Shown piece by piece: positions 51,338 to 62,078 of a stretch of DNA of 64,000 nt; within the stretch, counting starts at the first letter, position 1, and each line of letters starts with the position of its first letter. The stretch is from Epithemia pelagica. Taxonomy: Eukaryota; Bacillariophyta; Bacillariophyceae; Surirellales; Surirellaceae. The stretch lies in NCBI GenBank assembly GCA_946965045.2, contig OX337229.1, positions 6,138,001 to 6,202,000 on the forward strand, read 5' to 3'. The notes under the pieces are model-generated. The model saw only the letters and a program-made list of their open reading frames with translations. It had not been told where the DNA came from and did not search any database. Made by a program: the position numbers and the translations under genes.

Positions 51338-52665
51338 TCCAAACAAAACCTGATGGGTCTCAACCCTCAAGAGAATAGAAAGAGAGAAAGAAAGAAGGGA
51401 GAGAAATGGATTGAGAGTCCCTATCCGAATCAGAGACAAAACACGAGAGTTACGAGGGACGTCAATAGAAGGCACTACACGGATTGAACGTTTCTCCCAC
51501 AAGGCATGCTTGGAGCGAAATGGACAGGACGAGCTATTAGATAGTGCAAGATTAGAGCATGGTATCGGTGGATCAAAGACAGAGGAGGAAAGAAGAATCT
51601 CGAGAGTGAAAGACTGTTGGTTTGGTTTGGTTTGGGTGGTGACCCTCGGAGACCGAGAGGAATCACACAAGGGATGTGTGCCGGTGCGCATTCCATCTTT
51701 GGGTGGGCGATCAACGGATATTCACTGCGACAACACACGAGGCCAAGCCGGGAGTGAATGGAGAAACACAAAAGAGTGTGTGAGAGCAAGCATATGAGAG
51801 AATGACAAGCGAGGTTGGAAGTGTGGTGGTGGGGAGGAGGAGGGAACACATACGGATGCGCAAACACCAACTAGGATCAAGATTTGCAGGATCGAGTGAG
51901 TGTTGCTGGGTAGTTTGCGGACCACTTGCTGCCGAGACAGGATACTAATAGAATACACAGACGAATATAAGAGGACTGCAAAGCGGCATTTCAGGAACCA
52001 CAAAACTTTTGTAAGTGTTGTTGTAGTTGAAAGACTATCATCTTGTGTGCTTCTTCCACGAACAGCGTCCTTGTCGACTGCTCCCACTCCACGCCACTGC
52101 TCGTTGTGGTACTGTCCGTCTGCTTCCTCCCCTTTCATCCAACACGGCTTGACCCTACATTCCTCATGAAACAGAAGTCGACTACATATTTCTATAGCCG
52201 TAGTCATGGTGCTTGCTGTGGGTTCCGTAACTAACCAAAGGGAAAGGATAGGTTCCATCCAACCACAGCATAGTATTAGTATCGATTACACGAACAAGGT
52301 TTTTCCAAGGCTTGTATATCTGGATGCTGGATGTTGGTCAGCCATGTGCGAACCCAAAGGGCGCATTGGGTTCCCAACAATGGCGTCATTCTTCCACAAG
52401 AAGCTTTTGGGGGGCGCGTAAAATTCAGAGCCCCTTCCTCGTCCTAGTCGATACACACATACTCACACACACACATGCGCAACACCATCATGTTCAGTCC
52501 GTTTGGAGAGAGAAGATTCTCGTTCCAAAACGAACGTCATTCCAAGCGTTTGGCGGTGGTGATGAAAGGTATACGGAGTATCACACGGTGGCTGCTCGGA
52601 CCATTGGGTCCTCGTCCTGTTTTGTTCTCGTTGTTGGTCGACTCGATATAGAGTTCTCTATAGAA
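51338..52665. other. Long gene-poor region
   Basis: About 1.3 kb without a convincing gene. Frames on both strands are short, compositionally odd and lack motifs. A GA-rich tract lies at about 51371-51406 and a CA repeat at about 52451-52476. The right-hand end is the 3' UTR of the selenoprotein gene and should hold its SECIS element. Confidence 0.5.
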
Positions 52666-53322
52666 CTAACGAGGACGAGGAAGCACGGTTGCCGTCTTTT
52701 TTCGTTTGCGGCTCCAGTTCTTGATCCCCACAAAGACCAACACGAGACCGACCAGAACCACGGATCCCACGACAAACACCACCATTTCACGACCGTCTCC
52801 CCCCACCAGTCGAAGCAATTCTTCGTCTGTGTGGTGTTGTGCGAGATTGTTTGCCGTTGTACTGGCGGCACCACTTAAAAGTTTCGTCGAGTGGCCGTTT
52901 GGGGATGGCTGTTTCAACCGTTCGAGTGTGTCTCGTTCCGTTTGTTGCGATTGCGAAACTGGCTTCTTTTGGACAAATCCCTTGCGTTGCATCAAGGCAT
53001 GCATATCTTGTTTGGTGGCGAGCGTATGCAAGAGAATCTTTTCTTGGACGTTACCCTCGTCGTTAAAAATGGTCATGACGGCCGTTCGTCCATGAATGTA
53101 CTTGACCGTCACGCCTTGATAGGATTCCGCTTCTCCATCTTTTAAAAACGATTTGAGTTGCGGATACTTGTTCAAGGCTCATCCCGAACACGACACAATT
53201 TCCGCCGTCAATTTTTGCGGTGTGGAGGAGGAGGCAGCGTGGACCATTGTGAGGCTCTGTTGTTGTTGAGGTAGAATCAGTCCCAAAAGAAGGAACATGA
53301 AACGACAAAGATTCCAAACCAT
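52666..53322 (-). CDS. Selenoprotein M-like protein with in-frame TGA (Sec) and C-terminal membrane helix
   Basis: From the ATG at 53322 the frame runs through a signal peptide (FMFLLLGLILP), then KLTAEIVSCSG, a TGA at 53179-53181, and continues in frame with ALNKYPQLKSFLKDGE and VKYIHGRTAVMTIFND to the stop at 52666. The C-S-G-U redox motif (Cys45, Sec48) followed by the L-N-x-x-P-x-x-K-x-F stretch matches selenoprotein M/Sep15, ER thioredoxin-like oxidoreductases. Reading TGA as Sec gives 218 residues; stopping there would remove the whole domain. Unusually, a membrane helix (MVVFVVGSVVLVGLVLVFVG, about 180-200) and a basic tail follow, so it would be ER-membrane anchored. A SECIS hairpin was not located with confidence. 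Confidence 0.87.
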
Positions 53323-53636
53323 AGTCCTCGCTGGTTCTAATACATCAAGGCGAGCAGCAACACAAACGAGAGATGTGGAGTTGCAGCTGGAGCACACGTT
53401 GGATTTGGCGATCGGGTAACTTGGATGACGGACGACGACAGACTCTTTCGACAAAAAGCAATTTTGGATCCATTTTTTCAGCAAAATAGCAACTGTGTGA
53501 ACCAAAATCCAGATGTGGTTGAAGAAAAAATCTCAAAACACATCATCCCACCATGTCAAAAGCACACACGCATCGTTGTATCGATGGACTCAGAACTCAG
53601 AAAGTAAAAGTTGCAAGCAGACGAAGGACCAACGCA
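53323..53636. promoter_or_regulatory. Shared upstream region of the selenoprotein and D27-like genes
   Basis: 314 bp separate two divergent start codons; it must contain both promoters. No specific element is recognized. Confidence 0.4.
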
Positions 53637-55010
53637 ATGAGTGTAATAAGGATACGTCCCGTTGGATTATGGACGACCTTGTTCCTTCTGGTGGTGGTTC
53701 TACAAGAACTACAGGAGCAGGGCGTGGAGTCCTTTACGGTTTCTTGGACCTCCGCATCGCGTCGTTCCCACCACCTCTTGCTGTCGGTCGAACCAGACGA
53801 TACTGCATCCTCCTCATTCCTCAAGGATGCCAGAAAATCCTCGGACCTGACCCAACAACTGGCAAGAGCCGCCCAACAAGCCGGTTCCATTCTGTCTCTC
53901 GTGGTGCAATCGCTCACTTTGAGCACGGTCTCACCGACCGACATTGTTGCCTGTTGCGATGCCTTGGATGACTTGAAACAGCAACAATCGCAAGCCAAGG
54001 AAGGAGAAGAAGAATGGGTGGATACAGTGGCGCGTATCCTGCGTCAACAAGCATTGGAATTTCAACGCTACTCGCTCTTGACCAAACTCTTGCAAGACGA
54101 TTCCCAAGCCTATGTGGCAACGGCCAGCTTTCTCAGTCCCAGTCGCATTCCTCGCGCCGACTTGCCCAATGTCCAAGATGTGCCGTATCTTACAACCAAT
54201 TCAGAGGAACAAGAAGCAACCGAAACAACAACCCAAACGGCACTGGTGGATGACAATGGCGTGGCCTTGGTGGCCGATTGCGAATTGGACACTGTCACCT
54301 ACCAAGACAGTTGGTTGGACCAGCTCTTGCTCAACATTTTTCGCAACTTGGTTACCAAACATACGGGAGGTGTTACTAGTGATAAGCCTGGTATTGAAGG
54401 ACTGTTGGAACAAGGACGGACCTTCATGTTGCAACCCGGTCAAACACCCGAAGCCCAACATGAAATGGTCTCCAATACCTTGGGCAGTCTCATGACACCT
54501 GTCTTGCCCCCCTTTTATCGAATTTTTATGTCTGGCATTGTGCCAAAGAAGTTCAATACACCCTGGGACGGCAAACAAGTCGGTCCCTGGTTTTATGCGC
54601 CCTGGTTAACCTCGATTGTGACTCCCACCTTTTTTGGCTTTTTGGTCGGACCCAGTCGTCCCAATCGTCGTCGCGATGGACATCGTGGTGGCTTGGTGGT
54701 GGAAAAGTGCAAATTTTTGCAAGAATCAGGCTGCAAAGGCTTGTGTTTGCATCAGTGCAAATTGCCGGCGCAACAATTTTTTGCCACAGAATTGGGCCTC
54801 CCCTTGACTGTCACCCCCAATTTTGTCACGCAAGAATGTCAATGGAGTTTTGGAGAAACACCCATTGTACCATCTCAAGATCCCTCCTTTCCCTCGGGCT
54901 GTCTGCAAGGATGTCCCTCGCGCAGCATTCTGGCCGAAACGAGAATGGCAATGGGCGCCGACGACCAAACTTCCAACATCAAGGTGGATTTGTGCAACTA
55001 TTCCGGTTGA
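53637..55010 (+). CDS. D27-like beta-carotene isomerase (DUF4033), plastid-targeted
   Basis: 457 residues from the ATG at 53637; the frame is open upstream to 53553, but this start gives a proper signal peptide (LWTTLFLLVVVLQELQ) followed by VESF-TVSW, with a Phe at the likely cleavage point as in diatom plastid presequences. The C-terminal half is the DUF4033 domain: GPWFYAPWLTSIVTPTFFGF, then CKFLQESGCKGLCLHQCKLP, PLTVTPNFVTQECQWSFG, and a last Cys cluster (CLQGCPS). The Cys-rich pattern should bind iron. Family knowledge: plant D27 isomerizes all-trans to 9-cis beta-carotene in strigolactone synthesis; algal homologs are carotenoid isomerases of less certain role. Confidence 0.9.
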   Translation: MSVIRIRPVGLWTTLFLLVVVLQELQEQGVESFTVSWTSASRRSHHLLLSVEPDDTASSSFLKDARKSSDLTQQLARAAQQAGSILSLVVQSLTLSTVSPTDIVACCDALDDLKQQQSQAKEGEEEWVDTVARILRQQALEFQRYSLLTKLLQDDSQAYVATASFLSPSRIPRADLPNVQDVPYLTTNSEEQEATETTTQTALVDDNGVALVADCELDTVTYQDSWLDQLLLNIFRNLVTKHTGGVTSDKPGIEGLLEQGRTFMLQPGQTPEAQHEMVSNTLGSLMTPVLPPFYRIFMSGIVPKKFNTPWDGKQVGPWFYAPWLTSIVTPTFFGFLVGPSRPNRRRDGHRGGLVVEKCKFLQESGCKGLCLHQCKLPAQQFFATELGLPLTVTPNFVTQECQWSFGETPIVPSQDPSFPSGCLQGCPSRSILAETRMAMGADDQTSNIKVDLCNYSG

Positions 55011-55603
55011 CGGTTGGTGAGCAACAACACGGGTTTGTGAAATGAAGGTCTCTTGCTTAAAAACCGTTGAAAGCAGACAAATGCAGCGGAATGTCTGCTA
55101 GTGATAAAAGTTTCATGTTCATTTCAGGCCCGCCAAGCATCCCACCAGAAACACGTCTTTAATTCACTCGTACTCTTTAACTATGGACCTCTAGCCGCTA
55201 CTCATCATGTAGAGAAAGCTACTCCTACTACCCTATGACTGGCTCCTGAATACTGAACTCAGCCTTGGCGGTTTCAATCTTGCTTCCCCCCGCACATGCA
55301 TAAGAATATAATATCCCCTAAGCTTACGCCTCCTGGAAGAGGAGGAGAGGTACTCCCAAGTTGTTGTCAGTTTTTAGTCGCACATGTACGGTACCGAACC
55401 TTAGTTTTTTGGCCACTCTGCGACATACCAGGAGCTTGGGAGTAGGAGGCGAGGCGCTTGTCGAATCCCAGTTGGCAGTTGGCGGCGGGACCACAGACAG
55501 AGGAACGTGAAGTCGAAACCGAGGAAAGACAAAACAGACACACAAAAACCAAAACTCCCAGTATCGCAATCACTCACCGCAGACCCAAACAAACAAACAA
55601 AAG
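55011..55603. other. Intergenic region
   Basis: No gene seen. A CCTCC/GGAGG inverted pair lies near 55329-55348. Confidence 0.4.
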
Positions 55604-56182
55604 ATGGAGGAGATCAAGGCTACACTGGAATCCACACAGGCTGAGATAGCCGAGAAAGTTCGGCTCATTGATGAGCTACAAAACAAGCTCGACGAAGCAC
55701 GGCGAACTGCACAGGAACAAGACGAGAAACATCAGTCCCAGCTAAACACGTATAAGGTCAAGCTAGAATCGATCCGTCATCAGATGAAAGAGTTGCGAGA
55801 GGACTTTGGACGTCTTAGGGAAGAGCTCCGAGTTCTTAAGGAAAAGGTCCGAGTTCTCGAGAACAAGTTTGAAGAAGAGGTCCGAGCTCTAAAGGAAGAG
55901 GTCCCAGATCTTAAGGAAGTGACCCGAGTTCTTAAGGAAGAGGCCCGAGTTCTCATGAACAAGTTTCTAAAATGCGAGAACCAATATGACGAATTGACGA
56001 ACCAATATGACGAATTGGAAATGCTGCATGGAGAATCCAAGAGCCAAAACGAGGAACGGGTCCGAATTGTCGAGTACCAAAATGAAGAATTGAGATTGAG
56101 GCTTGAAGAAGCCGAGAACCAAAGGGATGAATTGATAATGAGGCTTGCAGGACTGCCGTCCCTTTGTGGTCCTAGAGACTAA
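55604..56182 (+). CDS. Short coiled-coil protein
   Basis: 192 residues, almost entirely heptad-type charged coiled coil from MEEIKATLESTQAEI to about residue 175. The middle contains repeats of an RVLKEEVR/RVLENKFEEEVRAL type, and about 125-140 has a tandem NQYDELTNQYDELE pair. No membrane segment or globular domain. Function unknown. The codon pattern and ATG context look real, and no alternative frame competes. Confidence 0.6.
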   Translation: MEEIKATLESTQAEIAEKVRLIDELQNKLDEARRTAQEQDEKHQSQLNTYKVKLESIRHQMKELREDFGRLREELRVLKEKVRVLENKFEEEVRALKEEVPDLKEVTRVLKEEARVLMNKFLKCENQYDELTNQYDELEMLHGESKSQNEERVRIVEYQNEELRLRLEEAENQRDELIMRLAGLPSLCGPRD

Positions 56183-56228
56183 TATAGACAAGCAGTATCG
56201 TTTTGATCATAAATTAGGATGGAGCGCT

Positions 56229-57968
56229 CTACGAAGGATAATAGCTATTGTTGTTGTTGTACGCAGGTCCTGCTGGTGGCTGTTGTTGCACAGCATAGGA
56301 AGATGATGATGAAGACACAGGATACAACGAGGGAGGTGGAGGAGGTGCATAGGCACCACCATGATAACCCATGGGCGGTACTTGGTTGGGCGGATAGGTT
56401 GATGGATACAGGCCGCCTGGAGATGGGCCACCTTGGGATGGATACCCGTCGTGGTCCGCAGGATGGGAGCCTCCCGAAGGTACTGGTGGTGGTGGTGGTG
56501 GCTGTTGCTGTTGCTGGGATTCCATTCGCAGTTGGAGTCGTTCCTTTTCTTGTTGTTCTTGCAATCGTTTCGCTTGTGCCTGAAGCAAGGCCAAATGCGG
56601 TTCGGGACCAATGCGATTGCGGAGAAAAAAGGCGGCATGCAAATAGGAACAAATTTTGGCTTGTTGGTCCAAGACTTGGGCTTCCACGGTCGGACCCGCA
56701 AAGCCTGGCACTTGCAATTGCGTCAAGACTTGTTGTTGCACACAGAGAAGGCGCCGCAATTGCCAGGCCACATCCTGGACCACCGTCTGTCGTTGTTCTT
56801 GACAGGCCGTTTGAAAGACGCGCCGGTTTTGTTCCAAATTGGCTTGGACGGCCGCCGCCACGGCTGGATTGGTCGCAGTGGCCAATTGATTGGCAAAATT
56901 GGCCTCCCGTTGCTCATGGGCCTGTTTTAAGGATTGATCCAATTGCGCAACCGTTTCGGCCGCATGGTGTTCCGTCAAGGCTGTCAAGGTCCACAGAGCA
57001 TGACATACCTTGAGAAGAATGGTACCGGACGCACTTTGCAAACACTGATTGAGTTCCAAGGCGAGGGTGACACCCAACAAATCCTTGGCAGTCGGATCCG
57101 AGAATTTGGGTGGCAACGGTTCAAACAGCGGCGGTTCGGGGGCCTGCGCCAAACTGGTCCCATCTCGAATCATCCAGGCGGCCAAAATATCCGGAGGAAC
57201 ATCCTTTTGTTGCAAAACTTGCAAGAATGCCTTGGCTTCAATGTCGACTGCTTCGAGGGAAACTACTTGGTTTTTTGGCAATTCCAGAGGCGGCGGCGAT
57301 GGATCGACCGATGGCTGTTGTTGTTGTTCTCCCATGAGTTTGATGCGCTTACTCGATGGTTCTTCGTCCTGGTTGGCTGCCGGTTCCATTCCATTGGACG
57401 ACTCTTGTGGTTTCTGCAGTTCCTCCATGGCAGCCCGTTGGAGTTCCTCCAAGGTCAAATCAGGATTGCTTCCTTGTTGCATAAATTCCAAAAAGGCTTG
57501 CCACAAAATATCTCGATCTTGTTCCTCTTGTACCGGTCCATTGGTCCCATTTGTTCCCAACAAGGCTCGAATATAAATATCTTGCGCCTTGCGTTTGCGT
57601 TCTCGATCTTGCGCAAATTGGGCAAAGGACAACCACACTGTTCCCACACTGCCCGCCACTGGACAATGCGTCGCTTGTTCGTAGGCTTCCATGGCCGACT
57701 TGAATTGTTGACAGGAGGACAAAAATTCGGCATAGGCGAGCCAGAGTGTCACAATGGCTTGTTGCAGAGTATCATACTCCATGCGGTTGTTGTTGTTGTT
57801 GTTAGCCAATAGTTCGCGAGCATCGTCCACCCACGTCAACAAGGCAGATTGAAAAATCATTTGACCGCCTTCAAAGTCATCCTTTTCCGTATACTTGTCT
57901 TGAGCCGCTTGAATCACCACATTGGGGTCGTATTTATTGGCGGCTTGTAATTCGTTTGTCGAGGACAT
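56229..57968 (-). CDS. HAT/TPR-like repeat protein with Pro/Gln-rich tail
   Basis: 579 residues. The first 200 contain half-a-TPR style helices: TLWLAYAEFLSSCQQFKSAM, then VWLSFAQFAQDRERKRKAQD followed by IYIRAL, and ILWQAFLEFMQQGS. A basic KRIKL sequence near 210 may be nuclear. A helical middle (about 270-480) is followed by a Gln/Pro/Gly/Tyr-rich disordered tail. HAT repeats are typical of RNA-processing factors, so a splicing or 3'-end role is possible. The specific protein is not recognized. Confidence 0.55.
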   Translation of the reverse strand: MSSTNELQAANKYDPNVVIQAAQDKYTEKDDFEGGQMIFQSALLTWVDDARELLANNNNNNRMEYDTLQQAIVTLWLAYAEFLSSCQQFKSAMEAYEQATHCPVAGSVGTVWLSFAQFAQDRERKRKAQDIYIRALLGTNGTNGPVQEEQDRDILWQAFLEFMQQGSNPDLTLEELQRAAMEELQKPQESSNGMEPAANQDEEPSSKRIKLMGEQQQQPSVDPSPPPLELPKNQVVSLEAVDIEAKAFLQVLQQKDVPPDILAAWMIRDGTSLAQAPEPPLFEPLPPKFSDPTAKDLLGVTLALELNQCLQSASGTILLKVCHALWTLTALTEHHAAETVAQLDQSLKQAHEQREANFANQLATATNPAVAAAVQANLEQNRRVFQTACQEQRQTVVQDVAWQLRRLLCVQQQVLTQLQVPGFAGPTVEAQVLDQQAKICSYLHAAFFLRNRIGPEPHLALLQAQAKRLQEQQEKERLQLRMESQQQQQPPPPPPVPSGGSHPADHDGYPSQGGPSPGGLYPSTYPPNQVPPMGYHGGAYAPPPPPSLYPVSSSSSSYAVQQQPPAGPAYNNNNSYYPS

Positions 57969-58469
57969 GTTAAGAGTAAATGTCGAAAACGAAACAAGGT
58001 GTATAGTATCGAATCCAGAGACTTTTCTTGCGACGGTTTTAGTCTTTTTTCGTTCCTCAATCCTTCTTCAAAAGAGCGAGATGCCGGTGTCTTTGTGGCT
58101 CGCTGCTGGTGAGTCTGTGAGAGGTGTGAACAGCGGATGCGTTTCATGGAGCTGTGGATGGAGTCTCTGTGGGGTATCGTCGACTTTCTTTCTGGGGGCG
58201 TTGGCGTTGGGCGTTGGGCGTTGGGCGTGCGTCAAAAAACACCGGGTGTTTTTTTGACAAAAGACTGCTGTAAATAATCAGTAAGAAATGGAATTTGAAT
58301 GGCAAAATACACAAATTCCATTTCAAATTTGAAATCACCCATCGGAATCAAGTTTTCCAAAGATCCATCACGACACGACAACAAAAAAGGAAGGAACGCA
58401 TCAGAGTTGATCCACACAGATCTCGCATCCACCTTTGTCCTTTCTGGCAGTCGTCACTCAGCATTCAGC
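57969..58469. promoter_or_regulatory. Bidirectional upstream region
   Basis: About 500 bp between divergent genes. A TTGGGCGTTGGGCGTTGGGCG triplet-like repeat lies at 58208-58228, and an AAATTTGAAATGGAATTTG-type inverted pair at about 58286-58335. No gene. Confidence 0.45.
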
Positions 58470-60389
58470 ATGTCTTCCTCACAGCAGCAGCAGAAGACGA
58501 ACCATCAACCGGAATGGAAAATGGTGCTTTCGGCTCGACCTTCCTCATCGCCCCCGTCTGGTACGTGTGTGTCTGTCAGTGTGTCTACCTAGTGGTGGTG
58601 GTGGTTGAGAAGCAACCGTATTCCTCTCACTCTCTTGTTTCTGTTAGAATTGGAAGTCTTGATGCGTTCCCATTGTCAGCGAATTCGGGCCGTCACGACA
58701 CTCAATGGAGCTCAGTTGCTGATTCCCCTCACCTTTCCTTCGCCGCAACAAACAAGAACTGGCGGAACTGCCTCTCAGCCCATCATTACCAAATCGCTCG
58801 CCATTCGCTATTATTCCTCCACCGACATTCGACGCTTGTCTGCTGTAGACAACAACAACAATGACAATGACCCGCGAAGCACGCAAGTTCAAGCCTTGAA
58901 GCGCATGGCCCAGTCCTTTGCCGTCTCGATAGTCCTATTGGTGCTACCACAAGAAGTAGAAGAAGCACATCACGACGATAACGGAGAAGAATCCCTGCAG
59001 ACGATCGAATTCAACAATCGCAATAGTTGGACGAACCGTGTCATGCATCTCTTGACAACACCATCATCCTCGGTGGCCTCGAGCGACAGCAACAACAACA
59101 ACACGACCAAACCACACGGATGTTGTCGTGTATTGGTGGTTCCCACGGTGGAACTGGCCCTGGAAGGAATTCGGACCTTTGTCGCGGCGTTGCATCCCCA
59201 AAAGGAAGCCTTGAAACAACAGTACCTGCAACGTCAAGAATTGTACTATTGTATTCCTCCGACCGACTCTGGTGTAGCGGCTGCTGGTACGACTACTACC
59301 ACGGCACACAAGGAGCGACACCAACGACACCAACAAGAGCGACAACAACACGCGTCCGATCATGTTCGACATGTCATGGAACAATGGTCTCGTCGCCTCG
59401 ATCTGCCTTTGGGTGAGGAAAATGTTCTCTTGGAGCTGTCGGGCAATCTCCAAAACATTGCCTCTGGGAAAAACCAAACAGCGGTCCCCATTGAAGAGGA
59501 AACTCGAAAAAAGATGCAAGCCTTCTTTTTTGGTTCCTTGGACCGACAAGATGATGATGATGAAGATTGCGAGAACCATTCAATGCCTCTCAGCACCAAC
59601 ATGGTACCGTCCACAATCCCAACGACACATACCGCAAACACGATAGTTCCCCCAACAACAACAACAACGAGTCAACTCCATCGTCAGGAACTCATCCCAG
59701 GTGCAGGAATCCATCCTGGCCTTTCGGAACTACCACAAGAGCCGAGTTACCACAGCAGTGAGAACATGCTGTTGGGAGCTGGAGCGAATATGACAACTGG
59801 ATCCAACAACCTGTTGGGAGGTTCGACTGGACACTCTCATCAGGAACCTTCCTCGTATTGGACACGCATGCAAAATGGTCCGCCACCAATCATGAGGCAT
59901 CAGGGACCCGCACATGCGTTTGGTGGTTCGAGAACCCTGATGCCATCCCACTATTCTTTGAATCCGACTACTGCATCGCAAGAAGGAAACCATGTGGCAT
60001 CCAGCACTAATTCCACACATCCACGTCCCATGATCCACAGTCGACCACATTCGTTTCATCCCAACAGTGTGGCTACTGCAATGGACTCTGGGATGAGGAT
60101 GATGTATTCCAATGGAACACCACACGTGGTCGCGACTCCTATTACTACAGCACCTTACAACGGCATGGCTGGATATGGTGAAGAACGGTCGGCACCGCAG
60201 TACCTACATCCCGCGAATGCCGCCGCAACACCGTATTACTATGGACCAACGACGACGACGACGACGACACCCGTGGCGACTTCTGCGTCGTACCAACACC
60301 ACGTACGGCCCCTTTCTCACCCGCATTCCTCCCTGCAAGATCCTTTGCCGTATCGACCCAATGTTCGTCACCACCACCAATGGATGTGA
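58470..60389 (+). CDS. Unknown protein with helical N-terminal domain and disordered tail
   Basis: Exons 58470-58560 and 58648-60389 (87-bp intron, phase 1) give 610 residues. The first 330 residues hold folded-looking segments (ELEVLMRSHCQRIRAVTTL, QSFAVSIVLLVLP, RVLVVPTVELALEGIRTFVA, WSRRLDLPLGEENVLLEL) broken by Asn and Thr runs. The last 280 residues are Thr/Pro/His/Ser-rich and probably disordered. No family recognized. Confidence 0.6.
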
Positions 60390-60682
60390 GCGTACGTATG
60401 TTTAGAAGGACCCTCTCGAATTGAGTAGATCAATCGATGGATGGATCCAATGGAACAAGAGCAATACGAGATAGAGAAACATGGAATCCTCCAGCTGTGC
60501 GCGGGCCCTAGGCAGCATCCACCCAATCGTTTGTCATGATTGGATGCGATAGTATAACAAGGCACCGTTCGATTGGATAGATATGCAAAAAATGACTAGT
60601 AGTGCTTGGCGGATAGATAAACTATAACAGATGTAAGAGGTTGTCTAGTCCTAATCCTATATATGGTGGTCCTCTTTCTCTA
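60390..60682. other. Convergent 3' region
   Basis: No gene; 3' ends of the unknown gene (+) and the nucleoredoxin-like gene (-) face each other. Confidence 0.4.
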
Positions 60683-61501
60683 CTAAAACTCGTCTTGTTC
60701 GTCCGCCTCCACCATGGGTACGTCGTTTGGTGCGTCGTTTGCTTCTTCGTCTGGATTACTCATTAAAATTAGATGTTGTCGCATGGCCCACTTGACAAAG
60801 TAAATGAGGGCAAAAATGGCGGCCGGATTCTTGAGGAGACTGGTCAGAATGCCCCACAAGCCTCCGGCACTGCCACCACCACCACCATTCAATTTCGCCT
60901 CGTTCACTGGCACGGCCGTGGTTTCTTTCCATTGCTGTACGACTTGTTTCGGATTGCCACCGTGTCGCATACAGGCCGTGACCTGTTCGCGCGCTTGATC
61001 CGTGACAAAGAGACCGCCGTCGCGGGTCAAGACGACCAGTGCCGGAATGCCCCGAATTTGCAAGGTTTGGGCCAAGGCCTTTTTGAGAGCGGCCGTACCC
61101 GTCGTGGCCAAGGACAACCAGGGCATGGTGGCAAAATACTCGTCAAATTGGGCCAAATTGTGATCGCTGCTGAGATACAAGATTTCCATCTCGTCGTGAG
61201 TGGCGGCATAAAATTGCTTCAAGAGTGGGGAAAAGGACTGACAGGGGGGACACCAACTCGCACTAAAATACAAGAGGACCAAGGATTTGGACTGCAAGGC
61301 TTGTGTGGTCGACACGGACGTATACCGACTGTTGTTGTTGTTGTTGTTGGTGGTGTTTTGAATCAAGGTGGGACCCACCATTCGGACCCAGACATTCTCC
61401 TCCTCCTCTTTTTGAGAAACCTCGTTTGATGATGATGGTGCTGGAGTTGCAGTGTCCTTCTTATTGGGGGTGCTGCTAGTAGCATTCGTATGTTCCGTCA
61501 T
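60683..61501 (-). CDS. Nucleoredoxin/tryparedoxin-like protein with C-terminal membrane anchor
   Basis: 272 residues from the ATG at 61501. After a polar N-terminal 40 residues a thioredoxin fold follows with LVLLYFSASWCPPCQSFSPL; the active site is WCPPC (83-87), the form typical of nucleoredoxin and tryparedoxin. The strand EILYLSSDHN, the MPWLSLATT segment and the cis-Pro loop IRGIPALVVL fit that family. A Gly-rich linker leads to a membrane helix (AAIFALIYFVKWAM, about 228-242) and an acidic tail, so it should be tail-anchored with the redox domain in the cytosol. Disulfide reductase activity is inferred from the family. Confidence 0.85.
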   Translation of the reverse strand: MTEHTNATSSTPNKKDTATPAPSSSNEVSQKEEEENVWVRMVGPTLIQNTTNNNNNNSRYTSVSTTQALQSKSLVLLYFSASWCPPCQSFSPLLKQFYAATHDEMEILYLSSDHNLAQFDEYFATMPWLSLATTGTAALKKALAQTLQIRGIPALVVLTRDGGLFVTDQAREQVTACMRHGGNPKQVVQQWKETTAVPVNEAKLNGGGGGSAGGLWGILTSLLKNPAAIFALIYFVKWAMRQHLILMSNPDEEANDAPNDVPMVEADEQDEF

Positions 61502-62078
61502 GGTTTGGTTCGTTGCTGGTTGGTTGGTTCACTCAATCTCTTGTCACACTTTTTGCTTCTTGCCAGTCACACAAACGCCACAGAGAGTTATGGAGAGATA
61601 GTATATATGACAAAGAGACGAAAGGGAGAGAGAGAGAGGGTTGATCGAAGCAACCTCTCTTTGCTTTTGTATTTTGTCTTGTCTAAACGGTTCTTCGGAT
61701 TGTCGAAGCAGAAGAAGGGGGTGCCCCTTTTTGTTGACCATTGACCCCAAAAGATCTTTTGAGGTTTGGGGTACGCTCCCGTGGCTAGCTAGAGGTAGCT
61801 CTAAAGATAGCTCTACCCCTGCCAGCTCTCTATTACTCCTATTTCTCGTCCCTAGTCCCTAGAGGAGTTATGGCAAAATGAGTTCTGCCTACCGGTGGAA
61901 GGAACTGCCACACCATGATTATTCCGAACGGAACACTCCCCGGTAGAACTGTTGTAGTCTTATATTTATACACATGGAGATGCGTATATATGTGTGTGTG
62001 TTTTCTAAGTATAGAGTATAGTATTCAGCAGAGGCACCTTCCTCTTTGGTTCTTTGGTGTGAGTCTGTTCGACCAGAA
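61502..62078. other. Intergenic region
   Basis: No gene. It contains repeats of an AGCTCTA-type word near 61787-61817. It includes the promoter of the nucleoredoxin-like gene and the 3' UTR of the E4 ligase gene. Confidence 0.4.

Noticed and set aside
51475-52258. Minus-strand frames between the small membrane gene and the selenoprotein
   Set aside because: Short, Pro/Ser/His-rich, overlapping in several frames without motifs.
52381-52560. SECIS candidates at ATGA words (about 52390 and 52537, minus strand)
   Set aside because: Stems are too short or the apical loop lacks the expected AA at proper spacing; I could not settle on one.
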